Origin: Psychrobacter urativorans
GTDB taxonomy: Bacteria > Pseudomonadota > Gammaproteobacteria > Pseudomonadales > Moraxellaceae
Reading direction: 5' to 3'
Assembly: GCF_904846695.1 (NCBI RefSeq)
Contig: NZ_CAJHBR010000001.1
Coordinates: forward strand, 62,001-126,000
DNA length: 64,000 nt
In this document: positions 18,407-27,470 of the stretch, in pieces
Numbering within the stretch: position 1 is the stretch's first letter
Layout of the letters: each line of letters opens with the position of its first letter
Position numbers and translations under genes: made by a program
Notes under the pieces: generated by a model
What the model saw: the letters and a program-made list of their open reading frames with translations, nothing else
What the model was told of the DNA's origin: nothing
Database searches by the model: none

Positions 18407-19117
18407 ATGACCAATTTTGTAAAAGCAGTGCTGTTCGACCTCGATGGAACTTTAATTGACACTGCTGCTGATTTTGTACGCATTATTGGCAAAATGAGTG
18501 ATGAAAATAATTGGCTAGCACCCGCTGAGAGTGACATTCGTGAGCAAGTATCTGCTGGCGCTTCTGCCATGGTAAAGCTGATGCTGCGCCATAATCAGCA
18601 GTCAGAGGTGACGGAGGAGACTTTGCTAGCTTTTCGTCAGCAGTTTTTAGACGACTATGAAGCAGATATTTGTGTCGATAGCCGCTTGTTTGATAATCTT
18701 CAGGAAGTATTGGCTTTTCTGGAAACCAATCAAGTACCTTGGGGCATTGTTACTAATAAGCCGCGCTACTTAGCAGAACAGTTATTAGAGAAAATGCAGT
18801 TAACTGAGCGCTGTACGGTGCTAGTGTGCCCGGATGATGTTTCACGCCCTAAGCCTGATCCAGAACCGATGTACTTGGCATTAGAGAAATTGGGTATACC
18901 GCGAGGTGGCGCCGCTAGTGTGTTGTACGTAGGCGATCATATTCGGGATATCGAGGCGGGTAATGCTGCTGGCATGCCAACTATTTTGGCAGCTTATGGT
19001 TACATTCCACCCCAAGATCAAAAGACCCTTAAAAAGTGGGGTGCTACTTATATTGTTGAGACTCCTATGCAGTTGAATAAGCTGCTACTTAGTTCCGGTA
19101 AGTTTGATTATTTATAA
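18407..19117 (+). CDS. gph: phosphoglycolate phosphatase (HAD family)
   Basis: HAD-superfamily hydrolase that removes phosphate from 2-phosphoglycolate arising in DNA repair. Motif I is FDLDGTLIDT (D11 and D13), motif II lies in GIVTNKP, and motif III/IV is in VGDHIRDIEAG. The length of 236 is normal. Position after ubiG supports Gph over other HAD phosphatases, though substrate cannot be proved from motifs. Confidence 0.88.
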   Translation: MTNFVKAVLFDLDGTLIDTAADFVRIIGKMSDENNWLAPAESDIREQVSAGASAMVKLMLRHNQQSEVTEETLLAFRQQFLDDYEADICVDSRLFDNLQEVLAFLETNQVPWGIVTNKPRYLAEQLLEKMQLTERCTVLVCPDDVSRPKPDPEPMYLALEKLGIPRGGAASVLYVGDHIRDIEAGNAAGMPTILAAYGYIPPQDQKTLKKWGATYIVETPMQLNKLLLSSGKFDYL

Positions 19118-19249
19118 ACTTGAAAGCTATAAGTAATGAGGCGTTAAGTTATAAGGTACTAAGTTATAACCTCACCGGCTTATGACTCAGTACCTTTAAA
19201 AACTGGTATTATTTTACTATATAATCGACTTCTTTTATAAACCCAAGCA

Positions 19250-20086
19250 ATGAGCCAGGCTATGACCAACTATTCTAATAAAGAGGCTAATCAAGCTTCT
19301 AGTCAAACTATTAGCAAACCACTAACCTCTGAGGAGGTTCGTAATTTTGTCGCTACAGAAGGATGCCTAAAGGGCAAAACTATCCTAGTAACAGGGGCAG
19401 GGGCAGGCATAGGCAGAGTAGCTGCTCTAAGCTATGCTCGTTATGGGGCAACAGTGCTACTCTTAGGCCGCACTAGCAGTAAGCTGGAAGCAGTCTATGA
19501 CGAAATCGAGAGCAGTGGTGGTCAGCAGCCAGCTATGCTTCCGATGGATTTAGAAAAGGCAAGTTATGCAGAGATGCAGCAGTTAGAAGGCTTGATTAAT
19601 AAAGAATTTGGTCAGCTTGATGGGGTGTTACATAACGCTGGGATACTCGGTGAGCTAACCCCACTTGAGATGTATGATGTCGATATTTTTGCTAAAGTCA
19701 TGCAAGTCAACTTTACCTCGACATTTATGCTGACTCAAGCCCTATTACCTCTGCTTAAAGGCGCCAAAAATGCTTCTATTGTCTTCACTTCTAGTACAGT
19801 AGGTACTCATCCACGTGCATTTTGGGGTGCTTATGCACTCTCTAAACAAGCGCTTGAAGGTATGAGTGATATCTTTACTCAAGAGACTAAGAACACCACC
19901 AATTTGCGTTTTAATTGCATTAATCCAGGCGGTACACGTACTAATATGCGTGCTCATGCCTTCCCAGGTGAAAGCCCATTAAGTTTGCAGACTCCTGAAG
20001 ACATCATGGCCGGCTATTTGTGTCTGATGAGCGATGCCAGCATCGGGGTACGTGGGCAAGTAGTAGCATTACAGCCGAAGGACTAA
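19250..20086 (+). CDS. YciK-type short-chain dehydrogenase
   Basis: SDR-fold NAD(P)-dependent oxidoreductase of unknown substrate. The cofactor motif is TGAGAGIG (48-55). The catalytic serine lies in FTSSTVG and the YxxxK in WGAYALSK. An NxGG-type segment (NPGGTRTNMRA) follows. The length of 278 includes about 40 N-terminal residues before the fold; M5 is an alternative start. The gph-to-YciK order resembles other gammaproteobacteria. Confidence 0.85.
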   Translation: MSQAMTNYSNKEANQASSQTISKPLTSEEVRNFVATEGCLKGKTILVTGAGAGIGRVAALSYARYGATVLLLGRTSSKLEAVYDEIESSGGQQPAMLPMDLEKASYAEMQQLEGLINKEFGQLDGVLHNAGILGELTPLEMYDVDIFAKVMQVNFTSTFMLTQALLPLLKGAKNASIVFTSSTVGTHPRAFWGAYALSKQALEGMSDIFTQETKNTTNLRFNCINPGGTRTNMRAHAFPGESPLSLQTPEDIMAGYLCLMSDASIGVRGQVVALQPKD

Positions 20087-20239
20087 CAATTAAGCGCAAT
20101 CAGTATTTGAATAATAAATCAACATGATCTGGACAACCCTTACAGATGTAATAATAGTTTGCTGGTCATTACAGCTTAGCTGAATGTTATGTTGATTTTT
20201 AGTCGAAACTATTAATAATCCTAATTAAGGGTAACCCCC

Positions 20240-21034
20240 ATGAAAAAAATTATCTCCGTTGCTGTTCTGCTACTAGGGTGTACTTCAGCTTTTGCCCAAA
20301 CAGCACTTTTTGATTCCTCCATAGAACACAAACCTAAGGACGGTGTCATTAAAATATATGGTGCAGGCGGACCCCATACTGCTTTGAGAAAAGTTGCCGA
20401 CTTATGGGAAAAGCAAAGTGCAACCAAAGTTGAGCTAATTGCAGGTCCTGAGAGTCGTTGATCTGCTGCTGCACAAGCTGATGCTGACGCTCTGTGGGGA
20501 ACTTCTGAGCAAGCCATGACCGCTTTTCTTGAAACCTATAAAACTTTTGATCATGACAAAGTTATTCCTATGTATATTAGCCCAACGGTCATAGCCGTAC
20601 AAAAGGGCAACCCCAAAAATATACGTGGATTTGATGACTTGTTAAAAAAAGACGTCACAATAATCGTCACTGACGGTAAAGGTATATACAATACCTCTGG
20701 AACGGGAACTTGGGAAGATGTTGCAGGTCGCAAAGGCAAGTTAAGTGACATCGCTGGTTTTCGAAAGAATATTGTAGGGTATACGCTAGGTTCTGGCGCC
20801 GGTTTTAAAGCATTTAAAGAAACCAAGGCAGATGCTTGGTTAACTTGGCCTAATTGGCCTATTAGCAATGCTAAAGATATGGATATGGTTTACATAGATA
20901 AAGATAGAGTGATCTGGCGTGATCTAAACATGGTAGTGTCGCCAAGAGCTGACCCTGAAACACAAGATTTCCTTGACTTTCTGATCACCGAAAAAGCCCA
21001 AAAAATCATGAAAACTGAAGGCTGGCAACGTTAA
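20240..21034 (+). pseudogene. periplasmic substrate-binding protein interrupted by an in-frame TGA
   Basis: Reading one frame from ATG 20240 to TAA 21034 gives 264 codons with a single stop, TGA at 20459-20461. The first 73 residues have a signal sequence (MKKIISVAVLLLGC...AFAQT) and a binding-protein N-terminus (IYGAGGPHTALRKVADLWEK). The frame continues after the stop as SAAAQADADALWGTSEQAMT and an ordinary solute-binding C-terminus ending TEKAQKIMKTEGWQR. A G-to-A change of a Trp codon (TGG) would explain the stop. An internal ATG at 20516 could start a leaderless fragment, but that would be unlikely to function. No transporter genes are adjacent. UGA read-through is a less likely alternative. 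Confidence 0.8.
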
Positions 21035-21167
21035 ATAAACCAATATAATTATCAGTGTTAAGTTAAGATTCTGACTATTGAATTAAAGTTATCTAACCCC
21101 ATCTAGTTGTTATAAAACACATTAATTTTGATATATAGCTATAGAATAAATAACAAAGGATAAGATT

Positions 21168-21434
21168 ATGGCAGGTGGATGGTCAAGAGACGGAGCTGAG
21201 CACGAGCAAATGGATGCTACGGTTAATGATGCGCTAGATCGAGTACGTAGCTCATTACCAAAAGGGGAGAGTGCTGAGTTCTGTGACGAATGCGGTAACC
21301 CTATTCCAGAAGCACGTCGAATAGCAGTAGCGGGCGTGCAGCATTGTATTGGTTGTCAGACGGAGCTTGAGAAAGAGGCTAGAGCTGCCGAGCTATTTAA
21401 CCGACGCGGTAGTAAGGACAGCCAGCTGCGCTAA
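21168..21434 (+). CDS. DksA/TraR-family C4 zinc-finger protein
   Basis: An 88-residue protein with a TraR/DksA-type zinc finger, C39-x2-C42 ... C60-x2-C63 (FCDECGNPIPEARR then HCIGCQ). It resembles E. coli YbiI. It lacks the long coiled-coil of full-length DksA, so action on the RNA polymerase secondary channel is uncertain. AAGGA lies 8 nt upstream of the ATG. A strong hairpin follows. Confidence 0.88.
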   Translation: MAGGWSRDGAEHEQMDATVNDALDRVRSSLPKGESAEFCDECGNPIPEARRIAVAGVQHCIGCQTELEKEARAAELFNRRGSKDSQLR

Positions 21435-21452
21435 TAGCTGCTTAATCCTTAT

Positions 21453-21502
21453 AAAAAAGCCAATGCGGCTATCGATAATAGATAGCAACATTGGCTTTTT
21501 TT
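21453..21502. terminator. long bidirectional terminator
   Basis: AAAAAAGCCAATG (21453-21465) pairs with CATTGGCTTTTTT (21489-21501), with an inner GCTATC/GATAGC stem (21468-21473 with 21481-21486). It lies between the zinc-finger gene and the convergent CobW-type gene. Confidence 0.88.
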
Positions 21503-21544
21503 ATACTCTAGTTTTCTTCAATAACGGCTGAGATTACTAACGGA

Positions 21545-22708
21545 TTAGACTACTAGGGCCATTAATTGACTATTCCAACTATCCCAAATTTCAAGTTGCT
21601 CGATTTTATCCTGAGTTGAGTCAGTATCAGCTGCTAAAATAATCTCTAAACGATTATCCAGCTGGGCATCACTAGTTTCGATAGTTAGACTGTCAGGAGT
21701 AAAGTTGAGTTGTAGCCAACCTTCAGTAGTATTTATAAGCCCTTTAATACGCTGCCAGTTAGGCAATTGTAATAACCATAGCTTAAGCTTAGCAAAGTCG
21801 AATATCGAAGCTGCAGGCAAGCGCCAACCGCCTACGAGCATATCCTGCCGCTGATCATGATAGTAATAAGGTGGCTGATCAGCTACAACTTTGCGGACAT
21901 GGTTACTAGAGCTTTTAACTACGCCAGGGTTTATGACACTTGAGTTTATGCGAGTTGAGTTTTGATTAGTAGTAGCTGATTTATTTATAATAACGCTTGG
22001 CTGTGTTAATGGCACTATCAACTCTGATAAGTAACGGTCAAAATCAACGCTAGTTTTAGAGTCACTAATGTTTGGGTCAATACGATCAATTTTATCCTGA
22101 GATGCCGGTTTAGCCCAAATTATTTGGCTATGAGTATTGAGGGTGCTAATCCATGCTTTAAGCGCTAATAGCTCAGCTTTATTTAATTGCTGGTAGCGAT
22201 TAATAACTAACACATCAGCGGCTGCAACGTGCGCTTGATAGCCAGTATGACTACGATATTTAGGTTGTTGCCATTGGAGCGCATTGAATACTGTAACCAC
22301 CGCTTGCATAGATAGCGCTGTTTGCCAATGCGGAGCATTTAATTGACACAGCAACTGGCGAGGATGGGCAAGTCCAGTGGGCTCAATAATAAGACGCTGG
22401 GGATGCTGCTCAGTTAATAGACGGCTCAAGGCAACCTGCAAAGGCAATTGACTAGTACAGCAAATACAACCACCGCTGACTTCACTAATAGCAATATTGC
22501 TTTTAGCTTTATCCTGACTTTGTGCGTTTGCTAATAACGCCCCATCAATACCAATACGTCCAAACTCGTTGATCAGTAAGGCCCAACGCTCATTGATTGG
22601 CTTAAAGTTTAATAGCTGGTTGATAACTGTAGTCTTCCCAGAACCCAAAAACCCTGTCACTAGAGTACAGGGTATATTTTGTAGGATAGATAGTTTGCTC
22701 ATAGGCAT
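21545..22708 (-). CDS. CobW/COG0523-family metal-chaperone GTPase
   Basis: G3E-family GTPase with Walker A GFLGSGKTT (19-27), the metal-binding GGCICC (79-84), EPTGLAHP switch region, a guanine-type specificity loop region and a CobW C-terminal domain. Family members deliver zinc, cobalt or other metals. The 387-residue length includes a low-complexity S/N/T linker near residues 235-265. It starts 18 bp after the ompR stop on the same strand, in the position where envZ is expected. No cobalamin genes are nearby, so a zinc role is more likely than cobalt, by inference only. Confidence 0.87.
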   Translation of the reverse strand: MPMSKLSILQNIPCTLVTGFLGSGKTTVINQLLNFKPINERWALLINEFGRIGIDGALLANAQSQDKAKSNIAISEVSGGCICCTSQLPLQVALSRLLTEQHPQRLIIEPTGLAHPRQLLCQLNAPHWQTALSMQAVVTVFNALQWQQPKYRSHTGYQAHVAAADVLVINRYQQLNKAELLALKAWISTLNTHSQIIWAKPASQDKIDRIDPNISDSKTSVDFDRYLSELIVPLTQPSVIINKSATTNQNSTRINSSVINPGVVKSSSNHVRKVVADQPPYYYHDQRQDMLVGGWRLPAASIFDFAKLKLWLLQLPNWQRIKGLINTTEGWLQLNFTPDSLTIETSDAQLDNRLEIILAADTDSTQDKIEQLEIWDSWNSQLMALVV

Positions 22709-22726
22709 GGCACTATTAAACTGAAG

Positions 22727-23485
22727 TTATTCAGTTTTAGTGGCTTCTGGCTCAGCCTCGTCAGGAACGAATACATAGCCCACGCCCCAAACTGTTTGAA
22801 TATAACGGGCTTGTGAGGGATTATCCTCAATCAGGCGACGTAGACGCGAAACTTGTACATCGATAGAGCGTTCCATAGCACCCCATTCACGGCCGCGAGC
22901 TAGATTCATCAGCTTATCACGAGTCAACGGCTCACGTGGATGCTGCACTAAGGCTTTTAACACTGAAAACTCACCAGTAGTCAAAGTCACTACATTGCCA
23001 TCACGCTTTAGAGTACGAGTAGATAGATCTAGCGTCCATGGACCGAATTCGACCACTTCTAACTGATAGCTAGGCGCGCCTGGCAGTTCACGATTTTGAC
23101 GGCGCAATACCGCTTTGATACGGGCCAGCAACTCTTTAGGGTTAAAAGGCTTTGGTAGATAATCATCAGCGCCCGCTTCTAAACCAGCAATACGATCAGC
23201 ATCACCACCTTTAGCAGTCAACATAATAATCGGGATATCGCCGTTATCTTCACGTAAGCGCTTACAGATGGTAATCCCATCCTCGCCCGGTAGCATTAGA
23301 TCTAATACCACCAATGAAAAAAGTTCACGCTGCATCAATTTGTCCATTTGACTGCCATCATGCGCGGTACGGACTACAAAGCCATCATCTTCTAGGAAAC
23401 GTTGTAGCAAAGAGCGTAAACGAGCGTCATCATCGACGACCAAAATGCGCTGAGTCATAGTATCGGAACTTTTATTTTCAGTCAT
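22727..23485 (-). CDS. ompR: OmpR-type response regulator
   Basis: Receiver domain with phosphoacceptor D62 in VVLDLMLPGEDG and conserved lysine in LPKPFNPKEL near residue 112. The C-terminal winged helix shows the OmpR hallmarks ERSIDVQVSRLRRLIED and YIQTVWGVGYVF. AAAGGA lies 8 nt upstream of the ATG. The length of 252 is typical, and the similarity to enterobacterial OmpR is strong by eye. No histidine kinase is encoded next to it; a CobW-type gene follows instead. Confidence 0.92.
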   Translation of the reverse strand: MTENKSSDTMTQRILVVDDDARLRSLLQRFLEDDGFVVRTAHDGSQMDKLMQRELFSLVVLDLMLPGEDGITICKRLREDNGDIPIIMLTAKGGDADRIAGLEAGADDYLPKPFNPKELLARIKAVLRRQNRELPGAPSYQLEVVEFGPWTLDLSTRTLKRDGNVVTLTTGEFSVLKALVQHPREPLTRDKLMNLARGREWGAMERSIDVQVSRLRRLIEDNPSQARYIQTVWGVGYVFVPDEAEPEATKTE

Positions 23486-23836
23486 GAATAGATCCTTTAT
23501 TGAGCGTTATTATTGTTAAAGACTTGCTGATTGGTAGTTAATTGTTGGCAATTGAAAACCCATAAACTCAAATATTAAATTTTGCCAATAAATCTTAAGA
23601 AATTGCCAGTCATTGACTGGTGTTTATAGTATTCCTGCTTTAGTGTATAAGATTGCACCGTCAATTGCATCACTATTAGGCACAAATGCTGTATGCGTTT
23701 GTTTAACAAACACAGATAACAACTACTATATTGCCTTTTATCCCCTAAAAATACTTATAAGCAACGAAAAAATAAAAAGAATTTTTATTTATGCAGCTTT
23801 TGCTATAATGCCAAACACCATTTCTTAACGATTGAT
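23486..23836. other. divergent intergenic region ompR/tex
   Basis: 351 bp, AT-rich, no gene supported. It contains a near-perfect palindrome, CCAGTCA-t-TGACTGG (23606-23620), and the tex promoter candidate. Confidence 0.6.
23801..23809 (+). promoter_or_regulatory. extended -10 promoter of tex
   Basis: TGCTATAAT combines the extended TGn element with a perfect TATAAT (23804-23809), 28 nt before the tex ATG. The -35 region is only T-rich. Confidence 0.6.
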
Positions 23837-26425
23837 ATGTATATGAGTAGCACTGATACCTTAACGTCATCACTAGCCCCGACAAATGCACAGGGCTTAG
23901 ATGCAACCACACACGCGAATATTCACGACAAGCTTGCTCGCGCGCTTGGCATTAAGACTGCTCAAGTTAAAGCGTTTGTCAAACTTTATGATGAAGGGGA
24001 CACCGTTCCCTTCATTGCTCGCTATCGCAAAGAGAAAACTCAAAATCTCGATGATGTGCAGCTACGTGCGCTAGAGAAGTCGCTCAATTATGAACGTGAC
24101 ATGGCCACGCGCCGACTGAAGATTACTGAGTTACTCAGCACTCAAGGTAATCTTACCGATGAGCTGCAAAAGCGTATCGATAATGCCACTTCTAAGCTAG
24201 AGCTAGAGGATATCTACTTACCCTACCGTCCACGTCGCCGCTCACCAGCTGCTAAAGCACGTGCTGCCGGTTTAGATAACGCAGCTCAAGCAGTATTAGC
24301 CACAGAGATTACTCCAGAAGATGCGTTAGCGGATTATCAAGCACCAGCTACTATCACTGATGACAGTGGTAACGAGATTGAAGTTGATTTTGCAGACTTA
24401 GATAAGCAGTTGGCAGGGGTACAAGCCATCATCGTTGATGAATGGACGCAAGAATTAGGCTTATTGGATAGCTTACGTAATGGCTTTGCCAAGACAGCTA
24501 GTATCGTATCAGCCGTTGCTAGTGATGATAAGCGTGAAGTAGGTGAAAAGTTCAAAGACTACTTTGAGCATAGTGAGAGCCTTGCACGCCTGCCTAATCA
24601 TCGCCTATTAGCTATGCTACGCGGTCGCCAAGAAAACGTCTTAGGTCTAAAAATAGAAGGCGAAGATGCACCTTTTATTGATAAAATAATTAAGCATTTT
24701 GAAATTGATGGTAAAGCTCCAGCAGCCCGTCACCAGTTTCTAGTAGAAGCCGCTAATAGCTTGTGGAAAGAAAAATGGCGTCCGCATATTGAACATCGCT
24801 TATTGACTGAAAAGCGTCTAAATGCAGAAGCCGATGCTATTGAAGTTTTCGCTAGCAACCTACAGCATTTATTGATGTCAGCTCCAGCGGGTCGCAAAGT
24901 TATCTTAGGGGTCGATCCCGGTATTCGTCATGGGGTCAAAATGGCTATTATTGATAGCCAAGGTCACGTGATGTTGGATAGTAGCGACAAGCCAGTGATT
25001 GCCACGGTTTATCCTTTTGCTCCTGATAATAAGATGGATGAAGCCAAAACTGTTATTGATAAGCTATTGGCTACTTATAATGTTGACTTAGTAGCTATCG
25101 GTAATGGTACAGCGAGTCGCGAAACCGACGCTATGATTAAAGAGATCCTAGCCGCTAATGAGGCGTTACATGCCAAAGCGGTCATCGTCAATGAGTCAGG
25201 TGCTTCGGTTTATTCAGCCAGTGAGCTGGCTAGTGATGAGTTGGCCAACTTAGATGTATCAGTGCGTGGCGCAGTTTCAATCGCTCGTCGCTTGCAAGAC
25301 CCTTTATCTGAGTTAGTAAAAGTCGATCCAAAAGCTATTGGTGTCGGTCAATATCAGCATGACGTTAACCAAAACCAGCTTGCCGATAGTCTTGATAAAG
25401 TTACTCAAGATAGCGTGAACGCGGTTGGGGTTGACGTTAATACGGCTAGTCCTGCAATCTTGACTCATATTGCTGGTTTGAATAAGAATGTTGCGCAGCA
25501 GATCATTACTTATCGCTCTGAACATGGTGCTTTTGTCAGTCGTGAAGATCTAAAAAATGTACCACGTTTAGGTACGAAGACTTTTGAACAAGCGGCAGGA
25601 TTCTTGCGTATCAATGATGGTACTAATCCTCTAGATGCGACTGGTGTACATCCAGAAAGCTATCAGTTAGTAGCGGCATTATTGAGTCAAACTGGTAAAG
25701 ATTTAGCGGATATTATTGGTAATGACGGTGTGCTAAATAGCATTGACATCACGGCTATTGCTGCTAATGATGACAACATTAGTATTAGCGCTATTATCCA
25801 AGAGTTGGCAAAACCTGCCCGTGATCCACGTCCTGAGTTTAAAACGGCCACTTTCCGTGATGACGTCAACAGTATCAAGGATTTGTCTGAAGGCATGACG
25901 CTTGAAGGCGTAGTTACTAACGTTACAGCATTTGGTTGCTTCGTCGATGTCGGTGTTCATCAAGATGGCTTAGTGCATATCTCTCAGATGGCTAATGACT
26001 TTGTTGCTGACCCTATGAACCGAGTGAAGCCAGGCGATATTATCTCTGTTCGGGTGATCTCTATTGACGAAAAGCGTGGCCGTATCGGTTTTAGTATGAA
26101 ACCTGAAGCTGAAAAACCAGCTCGCAACGCTAATAAGGTCTCAGCTAATACTGATAGCAAAGGCGCTAATGACAGCACTCAAAACGCTAATAGCAGTGCT
26201 GAGCGTAAAACTAGCCGTCCACAAGCCAAACGCCCAGCGTCTGACGATAAGCGCTCTGCAAAACCACGTGGGCCACGTACTGATCGAAATGATAAGCGTA
26301 GTACCACTAACACTAGTAGCGCTAATCCTAGCAGCAGCAAGCCTAGTAAAGCAGAAGCTCCTAGCAAGATGGGTACTTTTGGTGCTTTGCTACAAGAAGC
26401 TGGTGTGACTAAAGCTAAAAAGTAA
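23837..26425 (+). CDS. tex: Tex-family S1 RNA-binding transcription accessory protein
   Basis: A multi-domain nucleic-acid-binding protein. Order: helical Tex N-terminus, YqgF/RNase H-like fold (VILGVDPGIRHG near 355), helix-hairpin-helix region (DVNTASPAILTHIAGLNK near 530-560), and an S1 domain (LEGVVTNVTAFGCFVDVGVH near 690-760). At 862 residues it is longer than the usual 770-790. The excess is a basic, disordered tail with alternating lysine, asparagine, serine and proline, ending in a conserved-looking MGTFGALLQEAG. ATG 23837 or 23843 could be the start. Confidence 0.95.
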   Translation: MYMSSTDTLTSSLAPTNAQGLDATTHANIHDKLARALGIKTAQVKAFVKLYDEGDTVPFIARYRKEKTQNLDDVQLRALEKSLNYERDMATRRLKITELLSTQGNLTDELQKRIDNATSKLELEDIYLPYRPRRRSPAAKARAAGLDNAAQAVLATEITPEDALADYQAPATITDDSGNEIEVDFADLDKQLAGVQAIIVDEWTQELGLLDSLRNGFAKTASIVSAVASDDKREVGEKFKDYFEHSESLARLPNHRLLAMLRGRQENVLGLKIEGEDAPFIDKIIKHFEIDGKAPAARHQFLVEAANSLWKEKWRPHIEHRLLTEKRLNAEADAIEVFASNLQHLLMSAPAGRKVILGVDPGIRHGVKMAIIDSQGHVMLDSSDKPVIATVYPFAPDNKMDEAKTVIDKLLATYNVDLVAIGNGTASRETDAMIKEILAANEALHAKAVIVNESGASVYSASELASDELANLDVSVRGAVSIARRLQDPLSELVKVDPKAIGVGQYQHDVNQNQLADSLDKVTQDSVNAVGVDVNTASPAILTHIAGLNKNVAQQIITYRSEHGAFVSREDLKNVPRLGTKTFEQAAGFLRINDGTNPLDATGVHPESYQLVAALLSQTGKDLADIIGNDGVLNSIDITAIAANDDNISISAIIQELAKPARDPRPEFKTATFRDDVNSIKDLSEGMTLEGVVTNVTAFGCFVDVGVHQDGLVHISQMANDFVADPMNRVKPGDIISVRVISIDEKRGRIGFSMKPEAEKPARNANKVSANTDSKGANDSTQNANSSAERKTSRPQAKRPASDDKRSAKPRGPRTDRNDKRSTTNTSSANPSSSKPSKAEAPSKMGTFGALLQEAGVTKAKK

Positions 26426-26444
26426 TTAGGGTTTATTAAAGTAT

Positions 26445-26475
26445 AAAAAAGGCAGCCTGAGGGCTGCCTTTTTTT
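26445..26475 (+). terminator. rho-independent terminator of tex
   Basis: GGCAGCC (26451-26457) pairs with GGCTGCC (26462-26468), 4-nt loop, A6 before and T7 after. The A/T tracts allow action in both directions. Confidence 0.92.
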
Positions 26476-26558
26476 ATGTTCTCAACTCTATCAATTTTAT
26501 TTTTTGCTAACGCTAGACCAAGCAATAATTGCGTTAGCAAAGTTGACTAGGTGTTGAT

Positions 26559-27023
26559 TTATAAATCGTCTTCTTCTGAAGCTTCTGCTAAGTCTTCTGG
26601 TGCCTCTAGCACAGGATCTTCAGATATTATTTCAGTGGTTTGTAATTCTGAATTTTGTAGAGCTTCTGCTGGTGCTTTTATTTCCGTAGTCATCGGTTGC
26701 TGACCGTTCGCTGCTTTTATCTCTGTAGTCATCGGCTGTTGACCGTTTGGCGCTTTTATCTCAGTAGTCATTGGCTGTTGACCATCACTACTATTGGCAC
26801 GTGCACGTGAAACAGTTTTAGTTTCGCTAATAGTAAGCGGAGCGATTTTACTGGTTTTAGAAGTATTTGCATCGTTCTGATTGTCTGTGCTGGCAACAGC
26901 CATCTCAGCGGTGGCCGTTGTCTTGTTAGCGGCTTTAGTATTAGCTGGAGCTGCCATTGCCAATGTTGGGATAGTAAGTGCAGCACCAATCAATAATGAT
27001 AAAGCTAGGTTATGGTTTTTCAT
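26559..27023 (-). CDS. secreted protein with three 13-residue repeats
   Basis: I do not recognise this 154-residue protein. Residues 1-24 are a clear signal peptide ending AMA-AP. Residues 25-75 are Ala/Thr/Asn/Lys-rich. Residues 80-118 are three consecutive copies of (D/N)GQQPMTTEIKA(P/A). The last 30 residues are strongly acidic (EDPVLEAPEDLAEASEEDD). It has no cysteine, so it is probably an extended periplasmic or secreted protein. It lies alone, with 447 bp of gene-free DNA upstream. Confidence 0.75.
   Translation of the reverse strand: MKNHNLALSLLIGAALTIPTLAMAAPANTKAANKTTATAEMAVASTDNQNDANTSKTSKIAPLTISETKTVSRARANSSDGQQPMTTEIKAPNGQQPMTTEIKAANGQQPMTTEIKAPAEALQNSELQTTEIISEDPVLEAPEDLAEASEEDDL
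26670..26786 (-). repeat. three 39-bp tandem repeats inside the secreted protein gene
   Basis: Three contiguous in-frame units of 39 bp encode GQQPMTTEIKA-type peptides. The copies differ at scattered silent positions, so the array is not brand new. Confidence 0.92.
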
Positions 27024-27470
27024 TTATTTAATCCTCAATTTATAATTTTATAATGTCAGTTAGAATAGTCGTACAAATAACTCTAATTAAGTACGGCTTA
27101 ATATAACGAATTTCTATTTAGAATACAGAATATATATATTTAAAATAACTAATATATAACCTATAGAGAAAATAAAATCATGATAATCAATTGGTGACTA
27201 TCATGACTGATTGGTATAAAAATATTGGTCAGTACACAACGTTGTCTATAAATATAAAAAACAGCGCAAACACTAGGCGCAATAATAACAATTTAAATAC
27301 CAACCATTCAGTGGTACATCGATGTAAAATCTAACAGGCTCCTACTAATAAGTGATATCGTGCAATTATTGTAGTGTTATTGTTAGGTAAAAACCGCATC
27401 TTGTGAGCAAAATGCGGTTATTTTAAGTCTACTAATCACTAGTTCCTAAACAGCTTTTTGAGCTATAGGT
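27024..27470. other. gene-free region with one terminator
   Basis: 447 bp of very AT-rich DNA upstream of the repeat-protein gene. Apart from the minus-strand hairpin at 27389-27420, I see no gene or clear structure. Confidence 0.5.
27389..27420 (-). terminator. terminator of the saccharopine-dehydrogenase-like gene
   Basis: AACCGCAT (27392-27399) pairs with ATGCGGTT (27412-27419). On the minus strand the stem runs into TTTTT, as expected for the gene ending at 27471. Confidence 0.75.

Noticed and set aside
20459..20461. Selenocysteine or programmed UGA read-through in the binding-protein gene
   Set aside because: No selenoprotein family match and no clear recoding hairpin next to the TGA; a Trp-to-stop mutation is simpler.
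23613..23828. 71-residue plus-strand frame upstream of tex
   Set aside because: Lies in the AT-rich control region over the palindrome and tex promoter, with no ribosome site or motif.
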